Source: Rotaria sordida (taxonomy: Eukaryota > Rotifera > Eurotatoria > Philodinida > Philodinidae). Taken from it: 64,000 nt of DNA. This document shows, in pieces, positions 43,101 through 54,115 of this stretch (within the stretch, counting starts at the first letter, position 1; each line of letters begins with the position of its first letter). Both the position numbers and the translations under genes were made by a program. The notes under the pieces are model-generated. The model worked only from the letters and a program-made list of their open reading frames with translations, searched no databases and was not told where the DNA came from. Location: contig CAJNOL010000335.1 of assembly GCA_905250125.1 (NCBI GenBank), forward strand, positions 94,235 to 158,234, read 5' to 3'.

Positions 43101-44640
43101 TTCTTGACTCACAGGAATTTGTACGTCTTTACAGTGATCTTCTATTAAATAAAAGTGTTGAAAAACAATTTCATCCTTTTTATCATGGATTTTCATTAGT
43201 AACACGTGATAGTTCATTACGAAAACTTTTTCGACCTGATGAAATTGAATTACTTGTTGCTGGTAGTCAAGTATTAGATTTTAATCAACTTGCTTCAGCT
43301 GCTGAGTATGATGGTGGTTATACAAAAGATAGTTTAACAATTAGGTAAGATATAGTTTTTTAAGTATTTACATTTATACTTCATATCAATCTAATTGAAT
43401 TAATTAACAATTGAACCAATGGATCATCCTGACATCTTCCTGCTTTTATCAAAACCCTCTTAATTAGTCCATTTCATTGACGGACTTTTTTCTGAACAAT
43501 CTTAAAATTTTACTGAAGAAATCTTGTCTTGAAGAGAAAGAAATACACTAAACAGTAATAACACTATGTGACATGTTTAAAACAAACGTTGCCATCAATA
43601 AACAGGTCAAAAAAATGCTTTCGATTAGCAGGTATGAGTGTAAGTGTTAGGCTTCTCTACTCCCACATACATCTGGATTGAAGAGCTGGCACCATCAACT
43701 TAATGCAAATATTGCCATCTTCAATCCAAACGTATATGCAGTGATTGATGAATCAATGAAAGATTATGCATTAAACACGGCTACGATGAAACAACTTGAC
43801 AACAGTATAGACAAGTCGCTTTCAGGAAATAAAAAATTTATTTTTCGAAGTCAACGAATTTTTGATTTAATGAAACGATATGAAAAAAGTTCGTTTGTTA
43901 TTAGATGAATATTTTAAAAAGATTAGTAAAACATTATAATAATATTTTGTCACTACTATCTTATGTACTATTGAATTATGTTCTCATTTCTATTATTACA
44001 GTAAATTTTCTGTTATGCAAAGTTGTATTTGTTTTTTTCCTATAAAATACAGTTGAATAAAAAGTGTAGATCAACTAAAAAAATGTTTTTGTTTATATAA
44101 AATATACGTTGATTAAGAAAGAAAATTTTTCGATTGTAAACATTATCCTTGCTAAATTACTAATTAATATCAATAGAACTATAAATGAAATTTAGGGGTA
44201 TCATTTATTTGCACCTTCTTATAGTCATCAATTGAACATTGAAATTATTGTGTGGAAATCTTTTTTGATAAATAGAGAATAGAATGTGTGACATATAGAT
44301 TTTCTGTGATGTTTTTTTTAGAAATTTTTGGAATGTGTTAATGAGTTTTACTGATGAACAAAAACGAAAATTTCTTCGATTTACTACTGGTAGTGATCGT
44401 GCACCGTAAGTATTCCCTTTGTAGTTTACATAATCAAGACAAAACTCTTTTTTTTTAAGTATCGGTGGTTTAGCACGATTGAAACTAATTATATCCCGAA
44501 ATGGACCTGATACTGATCGTTTACCAACAGCTCATACATGTTTCAATGCTTTTCTTCTTCCTGATTACTCATCGATTGATAAATTACGTGAAAAACTATT
44601 AATTGCAATTAACAATGCTGAAGGATTTGGTTTACTTTAA
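37174..44640 (+). CDS. UBE3A: UBE3A (E6-AP) HECT-type ubiquitin ligase
   Basis: Thirteen exons, 864 residues (human 852-875): 37174-37183, 37247-37291, 37357-37710, 37798-38271, 40401-40937, 41002-41147, 41217-41301, 41380-41439, 42595-42803, 42862-43041, 43115-43344, 44322-44405, 44460-44640. All phases close; exon 1 is a 10-nt start exon. The N-terminal AZUL zinc domain ([14 protein letters not shown], then CLNIYC) keeps three of the four Cys ligands of human E6-AP; the fourth appears replaced. The HECT domain occupies about 510-864: [37 protein letters not shown], and the catalytic LPTAHTCFN with Cys at about residue 832. The protein forms a ubiquitin thioester and passes it to substrate lysines. 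Introns 4, 8 and 11 are long (2129, 1155 and 977 bp) and carry element A copy 3, an unidentified insertion and a MULE-like fragment. Confidence 0.95.
38391..38987. mobile_element. palindromic element A, copy 3 (UBE3A intron 4; fullest copy)
   Basis: About 590 bp. The outer arms contain ACCTATAGATACTGTATAGT and the inverse GCATCTATAGGC core with flanking TTCATTG/AATG blocks. The inner arms extend the palindrome: AACTCAACTAGACTAGCTTT and CATAAAAAAATTCA on the left against TGTAAGCTAGTGTAGTTGAG and TGAATTTTTTTATG on the right. It is the longest of three related copies (others at about 8621-9025 and 21973-22273), and the shorter ones look like internal deletions of this form. Confidence 0.78.
38988..40400. 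other. rest of UBE3A intron 4
   Basis: 1.4 kb of intron without recognised exons. Two TTTGAAACTATTTGAT-like and AATAGTTTCAACT segments, at about 39250 and 39535, are weakly inverted with respect to each other and could be another degenerate foldback, but similarity between them is too patchy to call. Confidence 0.35.
41440..42594. other. UBE3A intron 8, unidentified GC-richer insertion
   Basis: Intron of 1155 bp where neighbouring introns are about 60 bp. The part at about 42165-42460 is GC-richer than its surroundings and contains CTGTCGCGCC twice (near 42198 and 42398) and an inverted pair ATGTCCAT / ATGGACAT near its ends. An uninterrupted 78-codon frame at 42154-42390 lacks recognisable motifs. 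Probably a mobile-element remnant, family unknown. Confidence 0.35.
43678..43908 (+). pseudogene. MULE-type transposase C-terminal fragment in UBE3A intron 11
   Basis: A 76-codon frame without ATG support reads [20 protein letters not shown], then an IFDLMKRYE end. This spacing resembles the end of MULE/FLYWCH-associated transposase-like proteins (WH-x2-L...-HPN-x-(F/W)-x-(F/L)I, then a basic region and a terminal -R-x5-RY-). Only this end is present, with no zinc-binding or catalytic region upstream in the intron, so it is a decayed fragment. It lies in sense orientation between intact UBE3A exons 11 and 12. Confidence 0.5.
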
Positions 44641-46137
44641 ATAAAAAGAGAAAACGACGTCAATAAAAACATTTTTTGTTACTAGTCGATCTTTTTTTTG
44701 TTCTTTCATATTCCTTTTTTTTTCTTTGTGCTATTCTTGATTTCACGCTCATAACCTTTATTATAGCCGCGTTTGTGTTTGTATATATATAGAGACTATT
44801 ATTGAGCTATTTTCACATTCACTGTGATATAACTCTTTCTCTCGGTTTTTTTATATAACTCATATTGTGTATGTGTGAAACGAAATTTAAGCTATATTAT
44901 ACGATTGCAAACGTGTCTGACTTTAATGAGACATGCCAAATGTATGTAACAAATTGCGTTAAAGTCAAGACAAATCTATTTGTTGTTAGCAGATTGGCAT
45001 AATGATTGACATAGACTTGCTACCTGTCTCATTAGACAAGAAAAAAACCGATAAATTTCAAGTGTAAAACACATATGAACAAAGAACACGCAATGTAAAA
45101 ACGATTCAGTTGTCGTATAAAAATCTTTTTCTTTATTTCTTGTTTTCAAAAGTTATTATTCGATCCAATACATTCTATTGTTTTATGTACACAACAATTT
45201 GAAATACATTCAAAATATGTATTTGTTATAAAGTAAGAATGGAACATATTGTTCAAATTAATTGAAATCATAAGGTTATAACAACCAACGTTTGTTCAAT
45301 AAGATGAGAAAGAAAATAAAACTTGTCTGTCAATTAAAGTAACAATAGATAACTTTGTTGGTATACTCCCAATTCTGTCCGAATCAGTTCCATCCCATTT
45401 CGGTCCCGTTTGATACCCTACCATTTGGATATCTTCTCAATTCTGTCCATTTCCAGTTCGTTTGTGATTCATCAAATTAAAAAGAATATGATAAGCCTTC
45501 ACTTATCTTCGTCATTAGTTATTTAAAAAATTCATTGTTGAATGATCATTGGTTGAGCAGAATCAATATAATAATTTAGTTTAAACGAAATGGCGTATTA
45601 GTGATCATGATTAAGATACAGATATTGAATATGAAAAACGAACAACAAGTATCATGTAATTCACAACAAAACATCGTAGTGAATTTGTACTTAACTATCA
45701 AAGTTTACAATGAGAAATTCAATGAGGGTCTATTCTCTTTCTATACACAAAATCAGTATTAGCTAAAGAACGACAATTTAGTGACTTCGAATATATTATA
45801 CACACAAGGTTTAAATCAAAACTATTGAATTTTATTGTACTTTATATACGAACTTATCAACAACGAATTTTCATTTTCATTACAGCCTAAAAATGTTGAT
45901 CTGTTTGTTACCGATATAGATCCATGCTTCCAATTTATAGTATAGAACATCATCTAGTTAAAAAAAAAAATTTTTCGACAGTAGTATGTTTACCATTGAG
46001 ACAAAAAAAAGCAAATGAACATAAATTCTGAGGATATGTTAAATATACATGTTTGATTTACAGTAGTAAAATGATATTTGATATTGAACAATGTACCTTA
46101 TCTGGTATCTTCCTATTAGTGTCATAACCAAGAAGCG
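44641..46137. other. intergenic region downstream of UBE3A
   Basis: AT-rich, with T-rich stretches after the UBE3A stop. At about 45370-45450 a slightly repetitive segment contains AATTCTGTCC twice and CCCATTTCGGTCCC. No supported gene. Confidence 0.4.
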
Positions 46138-46752
46138 TTATGTGACTGAGCCAGAGTTGTAACCGGTCTAGAATTTTTGATGTGGTTCGAGCGATTCAAA
46201 AATGTTTTAGACCAGTGAAAACTGGCAAAAACTGGCTGATATGTTGGATCATTATTAATCGATTAATGAAAATAGCTTCAAAAAACATTCATTTTTCCTT
46301 TGTGCACTCAGATTTTTATAAATCTCCAGAAAGAAAGAGTCATTTATCCGTCAACTGATTGCTGGTTCCGAAATCTTGAATCTCCTGACTCAGCCGTTTC
46401 AGACAAATCTAACGTTTCTCTTCGAACGACAATTCAAACCTAAATTTGATCCTTACCAAACAATATATGATATAAGTTTAGTTCAAGTAACACAGTTTTG
46501 ATTGTGCTTTTTAAAAAATGAAATACAATTCGATTAAAGAAATAAAACAGTGTTGACGAACAGAAGAAAATAAAACTGATAGTATTCGAACCAATACTGT
46601 TTGATTATTTTGAGAAGAGTGAGCAACTTGCTCTCAACAAGTTTTATCAGAGAAAAATGACATATCTATAAAATATTTTCTAACTGGTGAAGACCGGTCA
46701 GTCTAACCATTTCAACCGAACTGCTTACAACTCTGGACTGAGCATTCCCCGT
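46138..46752. mobile_element. element E with imperfect terminal inverted repeats
   Basis: The ends carry CCAGAGTTGTAA (left, inside GACTGAGCCAGAGTTGTAA) and TTACAACTCTGG (right, inside TTACAACTCTGGACTGAG), an imperfect TIR of roughly 30 bp. Weaker inner inverted similarity (ACCGGTC, ACCAGTGAAAACTGG) continues inward. No coding capacity is seen across about 615 bp. Boundaries are approximate. Confidence 0.55.
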
Positions 46753-47049
46753 CCTAAGATCAGAATCCTGGCTACGCTTTTAGTCCCAATGTAAAAACAT
46801 AAAAGTTCCGTTGTTGGTCGTTTCTTTTCTATAATCTAAATGATTCCTTGAAAGAAGAAAATCGCACATTTTCTTTTCTCTCTGTCATCTTGAATTGACA
46901 AGAGCCAATCAAAGATTTTTTTCTTCTTTCTCCCTCTTTTCTGACCACTTGAAATTAAGTTGGTCGATGATGATCATTGACAGTGCTCTTTCTTTCAATC
47001 GTGACATATCGAACCCTTCACACATTCACAACAATTTTTGATTTTAATT
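46753..47049. other. nuclear-receptor gene upstream region
   Basis: Sequence upstream of the receptor start codon, with CT-rich blocks at 46870-46945. Likely promoter and 5' UTR; no defined element is called. Confidence 0.4.
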
Positions 47050-50000
47050 ATGAATATTACTGAAAATAAACAATCACCAGTGAATAATGGTAAGAAATCT
47101 TTGAAAGCATAAATATGAGTGTCTAATCATGATCATGAAACAAGTGAATAACTGAAAAAGAAACCTAGTCCTAATAGTTAAAACCTATCAAGACATATTG
47201 AAAGACTAGAATAAATTTGATTCTCATGATTTTCATCTATTTCTTTCGTATGAATAATCGATGAATGAAGACATCATGCTGAGTTTATTCTATATTGGAA
47301 GATTAGCATTGCTAAACTTGTCAATCAATCGTATACCTACTTTTCATTATATAAAATTAATTTAAGGAGGAAATGATGTTCTTCCATGTTTCTCGAAGTA
47401 CAAGAGTACAATAGAAGTACAGTTCTATAACTAAGAAAAATCTAGACCTAAATCCAAGAAGATAACAACATACTTTCGTACTTCATGCACTTCCACTGTA
47501 CTCTTGTACTTTCTATACCCTAGCATGTGCGGGAGCACGTCGTTTTCCCTTGAATTAATTACATTTATTTGACAATTCTCTTTTTTTTGTTGAATATTAG
47601 ATAATTCATTACCAGGTCTCATTATCGATGATGATAATAGTAACAATAATGATAAACAAGAATCCTCATTGAATTCTTATAATTCTTTAATACATCCTAA
47701 AGAAGATTTGAACACTGAAAATCCATTTGGTATTCTTTCAATATGTTTATCATCATCAAAAATGTTTCGATCTCATTCATATACGAATCATCATCGATTT
47801 AATCTTGCTCAACCTTATCCAATTTCACCTCATGCTTATTTTGCTAAATATACAAAAATCAATAGAACTTCAATAAATAATAATTTAATTTGTGATGTTT
47901 GTGGAGATATTTCAAATGGTAAACATTATGGTATATTAGCATGTAATGGTTGTAGTGGATTTTTTAAACGAAGTGTTAGACGAAAATTAATTTATCGGTA
48001 AAATTTTGTTTTTCTAAAAACTTAAATAAAATTACTTTTAATTTAACATTTTAGATGTCAAGCAAATACAGGTAGATGTATTATTGATAAAGCTCATCGA
48101 AATCAATGTCAAGCATGTAGACTTAAAAAGGTAGAATATATAAATTTTATTAAAAGTATTATATTTTTTTTTGCTTTCACGAAAGATTTTTTTGAAAAAA
48201 AAAATTGTCGGTCTATTCGTTACTTCTAATCATCTTACTGATTTATTTACATAGATTAGATATTCTTTTTTTTCTTGTTTTAGTGTTTACAAATGGGAAT
48301 GATAAAAGAAGGTAAAGTATTATTTTATTCTTCATTTGAAATAAAATATTTCAAAAATATTCAGCTGTACAAAATGAACGTCAATCACGTAGTGATACTC
48401 AAATTCGCATGAATTTATTTGATTATCATTATGAACATACCGGAACAACAATATCTGCTATGCATCGTCGTCCTTTTCAACAAACAAATTTCACATCCGA
48501 TTCATCACCTAATGAAAGTAGCATAACACCTATGACAAAACAAGACGGTAATAAAAAAAAATGTATTTTTTTTGCAATAGATGAATAAGATTTGTCTAAT
48601 AATCTAGATGATACAATTTATACAATATCATCTCAAATTCTTTTGATGATTATCAATTGGATACGTAATTTACCAACATTTTTAAGTTTACCGGTTTGTG
48701 ATCAGGTAGTTGTTTATTTTTTATCTAAAGAAACAAGTTCAAACGTTGTCAAATAATATCTAATCCTGTATAGCATGTTATATGAAACGTACATCTATGC
48801 ATATATCAAATAAGTAAACAATGTGATATGAAAGCAAAGCAAATAAATTAGATGAATTGATTTTTTTCAAAAACAGTATCATTGTTAATCTTCAAAAACA
48901 AATAGAAGAGGAACGAAGCGACTAGTGGATTATTTGCAGGTGGCATGATCAGTTCTTTTGAATTGTTTTTGATTTCCTTAATCAATCTACGCATACTATT
49001 AGAAAGAAATATTTTAAGTTTTTCTTCATCTGACTATGAATCTTCATGAATAATTGATTGAGGGTATTTATGACGTTATCAAAAGTAGCACTCACGCGTG
49101 AATGTTATCGAATTCTGATCATCAATATCAGTATCTGATATGGGTCAAATCTTTGTGATCCGATCCAAGTCGGACACTGATCCATATCACTCTACATCTA
49201 CTTCTGCAGTTGCTTTTTTTTTTTGAATAATGTTTAAAACATGTTCGTCTGTGAACAGCATATTTATATGCGAAGTTGAAGCAGGACTACCAGTTTTTCT
49301 GCTTTGCCCAGGAAGATTCCAAACTTTTACATTTTTTTGGATACTTTCCAACTTTCCAATTTCTTTTGGTTTGAAACTAAAGCCTTTCCAAACTAAACAG
49401 AACGATCTGTATTGTTTAATGAAAGCCATGCGAATAAAAAATTTTCTACAACATGAATTGAATTTTTAAGTTTACGAAAACCTTTTATATTCTATATGAT
49501 AATTGTCACGTGTTATACTGAATTAAGTTCAATCATGTATGGTAAATTTGAAAGTTCGAATATGAACGCAAGTGAGATTGAAGAAAAGAAAAAAGCTTTA
49601 TGAGTAACAATTTTTTTGAATAAAATACTGATAGAACAAGACATATTTCAATAAAAAAAACAAAGACGATACAAATATATAATCATCAAATAACTCGTAG
49701 GCGGCAGAGCAAAATCAATTTAGGGAAGGCTCATAAAAAAATTTTCAAATGTTGACAAGGGGACGAAAAAAATGGTAGTAGTTTACTTTTACAATTCTTT
49801 AGTTTTTCTCAGGGAACCACTTGCAGATAATGGCAAATTTAGAAGGAGGGGACGGTTTCTTGCCTTCAAGGAATTTTGTCGATTTTTCCAAGCAAAAATG
49901 AACAAAAAACGAGTTTACATTACTTTGAATAAATTCGCAGTGTCTTCTGCCTATAATCGTCCTCTTCTCTTCAAAATCCTAGATCCACCTCTGACTTAGA

Positions 50001-51383
50001 AGTATTGTTAACATTTTTTCAATTTCATGACAAATGGAACCTTTACACTAGAATGTCGAACAAAATAAACTAAAATGTCTATTAAACCCGAGCCACTCTT
50101 CGACAAACAATGCGACTATCTCAGCCTTGAAAGAGCTAAGAGATATTCGGTAAAGTTCTTGTCTGCTGTGCAACACGTAGTACATGATTCAGTAACGATT
50201 TGTGTACAAAAAGACTTTAAGCAAGATTTTTTAACCTACCTTACGTTGTGATATTGCCAAACTTCCTAATATTTTATAAGACATTGGTCAAAAAAAACTG
50301 ATTGCTGGATGTTGTTCGTACGCTCATCCATTATACTTTTGTTCAACATAAGCCTAGATTTATCTCAGAATTTGTAATAGTGATTGTCACTAAAAACATT
50401 CAAATTTTCACTTTCTTGGTGACACAAAAACCATTTATTCAGTCTTTTGATAAACATAGACTGAGTTGAGCCTCCTCAAGCCTAAGAGCTTCACCGCTTA
50501 TGCAATAACTGTATTCCGAATTTTTTTCGAAATGATAATAAAGAATTCTCATTTATAAATTTTCGATTTGTACAAACTTGAGTTTGGGTCATTGAATGAA
50601 TACAATTAGCGAAAGAATGAATGACTATTCTTGAAGTTGTCAATTCTAGAAAAACACATCTAATCTGATAAAAATGGCTTTTGCAATATTCTACATCAAT
50701 CATAGTAATAAAAATGATTAGATCTCAGCTTTTCTATTATATTTCATTATTCTCGAATAACTTCTATTCCACTTATCATATAGATTTGCATTAAATATGA
50801 ATAGTGAATTTTTTTCCTATTTAGTTGATTTTATTGGAAGAATCATGGTCAGAATTATTTCTTCTTGGGGCAATACAATGTTCCACATCATTGGATAACG
50901 GAGGTCCAATTTTTTGTAATGTACTTCATTGTGAAAATGAAAATGAAAAATTAATTAATGATCTCTTTTATACTTTTAAACAATTAAAACTTGATCCCAT
51001 TGAATTTGCTTGTCTAAAAACCATTGTTTTATTTCGATTTGGTAGAATAAATTTAGTTCTTTTTTTTTTATGAACAATTTCCTTTTTATAGATATTCAAA
51101 CATTGAGTGAAGTTAAATTAATTGAAAATTTACAAGATCAAGCACAAATAACATTAGCACAATTTATACAAATTCGTAATCCGACACAACCAGCACGGTA
51201 CTTAATTTTTTTTCATAATTCAAACGAAAAAAAGCTTTTTTCATATTTAGTTTTGGTCGATTGCTTTTAACATTACCATTACTTCGTAGTATACCATCAA
51301 TATTCATTGAAAAAACTTATTTTTCACATACAATTGGTAAAATATCTATGTCAAAATTACTTTCACACATGTTTAAAAATTAA
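47050..51383 (+). CDS. NR2E3: NR2E3/PNR-like orphan nuclear receptor
   Basis: Nine exons, 47050-47089, 47601-47997, 48055-48130, 48284-48311, 48365-48547, 48608-48705, 50825-51041, 51092-51197 and 51251-51383, give 425 residues, with phases closing. The DNA-binding domain (about 111-178) has [21 protein letters not shown]-box CNGCSG and [15 protein letters not shown], then a second zinc module ending [15 protein letters not shown]. The Asn-containing P-box and the following VQNERQSR match NR2E3/fax-1-type receptors rather than tailless. The ligand-binding domain (about 245-425) keeps the helix 3-5 pattern ([13 protein letters not shown]) and the [14 protein letters not shown] and [15 protein letters not shown] motifs, and ends in an AF-2-like SKLLSHMF. 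In other animals this family controls photoreceptor and neuronal identity (family knowledge). Intron 6 is 2119 bp, and intron 1 carries element H. Confidence 0.93.
47366..47550. mobile_element. 185-bp foldback element H in receptor intron 1
   Basis: Left arm GAAGTACAAGAGTACAATAG and right arm containing CCACTGTACTCTTGTACTTT are inverted copies. Similarity extends weakly to the ends (GGAGGAAATGATG... against ...CGTCGTTTTCCC). It is non-coding and sits within the 511-bp first intron. Confidence 0.65.
48706..50824. other. long intron 6 of the nuclear receptor gene
   Basis: 2119 bp against about 60 bp for most neighbouring introns. Segments at about 49230-49450 and 49750-50000 are open on one strand for about 75-80 codons but show no recognised protein motif. 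No clear long palindrome was found. Possibly degraded mobile DNA. Confidence 0.35.
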
Positions 51384-51440
51384 AATATGTATATATGTAT
51401 ATTGAAAAAAATACTAAGCAAACATTATTCTTTTGTTTAT

Positions 51441-51886
51441 TTAACGTTGAAATATTTCTTCAGAAATAACTTTTGTATCTGAATTGATAGTTTCTATTTG
51501 TTCATTAATTAAATTTTCAATACGTTTTTCAAGCATTGGATGAGTGAAATAACCTTTACAGAAAAAAAATTAATCTTAACAAAAACAATAAAAAAAAAAA
51601 GAAGACATACTAGCTGCAAATTGACGAATATCTTCAGGTGTTTGTAAACAAGTTTGCCGAATAAAATCTCGTATTAAAATATTTAATTCTGGATGTTTTT
51701 GAAGATAACGTTCATGTTCAATACGTTTTTGGATCTACATAAAATAAGAAATTAAATGAAAATAGAATGAGATAATTGAAAAACTACTTTTAATTCATTG
51801 ATTTTTTTTTGTTGTTCAGGTAATAATGCACCTTCATCATATTTTTCTGTTGAATGTGGAGGATCATCAATTGGTTTTGCATCCAT
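51441..51886 (-). CDS. RIIAD1: RIIa-domain protein, RIIAD1-like
   Basis: Three exons, 51886-51788, 51734-51611 and 51553-51441, give 111 residues; phases close. After a short acidic N-terminus (LLPEQQKKINELK) comes a single RIIa-like dimerisation/docking helix pair: HERYLQKHPELNILIRDFIR, then CLQTPEDIRQFAASYFT. RIIAD1 has the same order (KYLRTHKEVEWLI..., RPDNILEFAADYFTD) at a comparable length of about 92 residues. RIIa folds dimerise and bind A-kinase-anchor helices; R2D2 proteins of this class are common in cilia and flagella (family knowledge). The gene is convergent with the nuclear receptor: their stop codons are only 57 bp apart, so their 3' UTRs must overlap or be very short. Confidence 0.85.
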
Positions 51887-53129
51887 TTTTTGTTAAGTTG
51901 ATTGACGTGAAGCGAAAACAAGTAGAGAATATTTGTCAACCATGAGTCTGTCATAGGTTTTTAATGTTGCTTAGGAACAATGGACATGATTATCAATAAA
52001 AAAGAAATAAGATCAAAATATGAATTGATTAGTTTTAAATGAAAAAAATAAATTTGTGCAAAAAAAGACAAGCAAGTTCTTTCGAGTGTTGAATGAATAC
52101 GACATCTATTCAATGGTAACTAATGAGACTGTGGGCATGAGTGTGGATGCTGCTCATGTGAAAAAAGTTGCCGAAAAATCATATTGAAGTCGATTAGAAA
52201 ACGATTATCATCAAAAAATAATCCGAAAAATAAAAATTCTATTGATAAAACTCCCTCCCTCAGACAAAATAGCAGCTCATAGAGTTCTCCAATTTATTTT
52301 TAAAGTTCCAGAATTCGAAATCAAGCTTCCTGTGAGAGTGAGGTCTAGCTTTGGCTGCGTCTGTAAGTTGGGGTCAAGCTGAGGCTGAAGATGATATTTT
52401 ATAGTATGAGTTAGTTTCGCAGTGGCCGTTCATAACAATATAGTAATGTGTAGAGTATCAAAAACATCATTTATATAAGATTTTCTTGATCTATGTAGGA
52501 AATATATAGGATACTTATTTCAGATAGGAGACATTTTTTAGGTCTAAGAAAAAACCTGCGACAGCACTATAGATTGTGAACTGTTATTAACTACACACAA
52601 TTGCATGGAATAAATAAAAAGTACCGTTTAATTTTCTAAAAGAATAACACAACAAAGTTCCTTCTGAAGAAATAAAAATAAAAGTGAAATGTGTTCGATT
52701 TATTTGCCAACTGTTCTATACATACACATCCACATAATTATAAAAAAACCAAATTGAATAAAAATCACAAAAAAAAATTATTTTTGGGTTGATATTGTAT
52801 ACATAAACTATATCTTTTCTAATTACTATCATACTATCTGACAGAACTGAAAGTATGTAATTAAAATATTCACAAATATAAAAACATGATAAAATACTTT
52901 TTTTGATTTAAAACTAATCAATGGATCAGTTGCCATTTTCTATCGTTTGTTTTGTTGTCATTGAACTAATTATAATCAAAGCCTTCATTACTTTCAACGA
53001 TTGTTCACTAATCGTTTTACTTTTGGCATTAACATTATCAATTAAAATATTAACTCTATCTATATGAATACTATTTTGATTCTTTTTTCTTGCATATGGT
53101 AAACGTTCACCAACAACCGTAATAATCGA
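51887..53129. other. intergenic region
   Basis: AT-rich sequence upstream of RIIAD1. No gene recognised. Confidence 0.4.
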
Positions 53130-54115
53130 GCTGACTTCATGTAATTAACGGTGTAAATCTTTTTATTTCATGGAAACATCTTCTTTTCTTCTTGTTCTCC
53201 TCTCGAGAAATTGCTGGCTAACTTTATTCACGTGTGCACGTACGCGATTTTCTTTTTCTAGACGTTTTATTGCTGTTTTCTTAGAATTCAGATTTTGTTT
53301 GAACAGCAGCTGCGAACTTCGAATTGGTATAATAATTTCTTTGTTTATGTGTACCTAAACTTAAAAAACAAAACAGCATCTGTTAAGTTAGAGTAGGATT
53401 AGAATGATACATATTTTATGACTAGATTCATTATCAAGAAATTTAATACCATCATATGTTGATCATAAGTCATTAATTGATGTATCAGTTAATATCGACC
53501 GACTTATTGAAAAATCACGTTCGATATCACCGTTATCACGACAAATAACAAAAATATTTTAACAAGTTAAGTTAAAGTAGGATTTTTGCAAAGACCTATC
53601 CGGTGTTGTCATTGCCAAAATATCATTCCAATAATACATTGTCATTATCGAAACAATCTTCGTTTTTTTTTTAATGAACTATTTTTCATCAATATTGTCA
53701 AGTGGATAATTTCACTATATATCAATGTATAATCTATTTCACTATCACTTAATAAATCAAGAAAAGTTCTGACAATGCGTATGAGTTCATCGATATGACG
53801 AGCGGATTCAAATGAAGGATATAAAATTTGTACATCAAGTAAAAATGAATTTTTCAATGGTAGGTTTGAAAATACTGACTTACTCCATAAAAATTCTTTT
53901 TTCACATCTTCAAAAAATGTTTCTCGTTTTTTTGTGTAAGATGCATTAGTAATTTACGAGCTTCTTCTCGTAAAAATAAAAAGAAACTACACTAAATAAC
54001 ATTGTTTTTAATATAATTTTTGTATTACCTATACGTATTCGTCTATTATTCAATTGTTTTTCATTCATTTTAAAATCTAAATCCAATAGTTTACGACGAA
54101 TTTTATATCAAATGT
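53130..54115 (-). pseudogene. decayed transposon-type protein remnant (hAT-like C-terminal pattern)
   Basis: Several short minus-strand blocks in different frames line up as one broken protein: about 54115-54030 (RRKLLDLDFKMNEKQLNNRR), 53975-53930 (EEARKLLMHLT), 53935-53645 (TFFEDVKKEFLWSK, then LPLKNSFLLDVQILYPSFES), 53650-53595 (YYWNDILAM), 53560-53490 (GDIERDFSISRSILT) and 53345-53130 (EIIIPIRSSQLLF then a Lys/Arg-rich helix). The order YWxxIL..., then (D/N)xERxFSxxR, then a terminal basic helix resembles a family of uncharacterised transposon-derived proteins with a hAT-like dimerisation end. Frameshifts and in-frame stops break it in at least three places. Family assignment is tentative. 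Confidence 0.42.

Noticed and set aside
49187..49999. 75-80-codon frames on both strands in the nuclear receptor intron 6
   Set aside because: Overlapping frames on opposite strands, no motifs and no splice linkage to the receptor exons.
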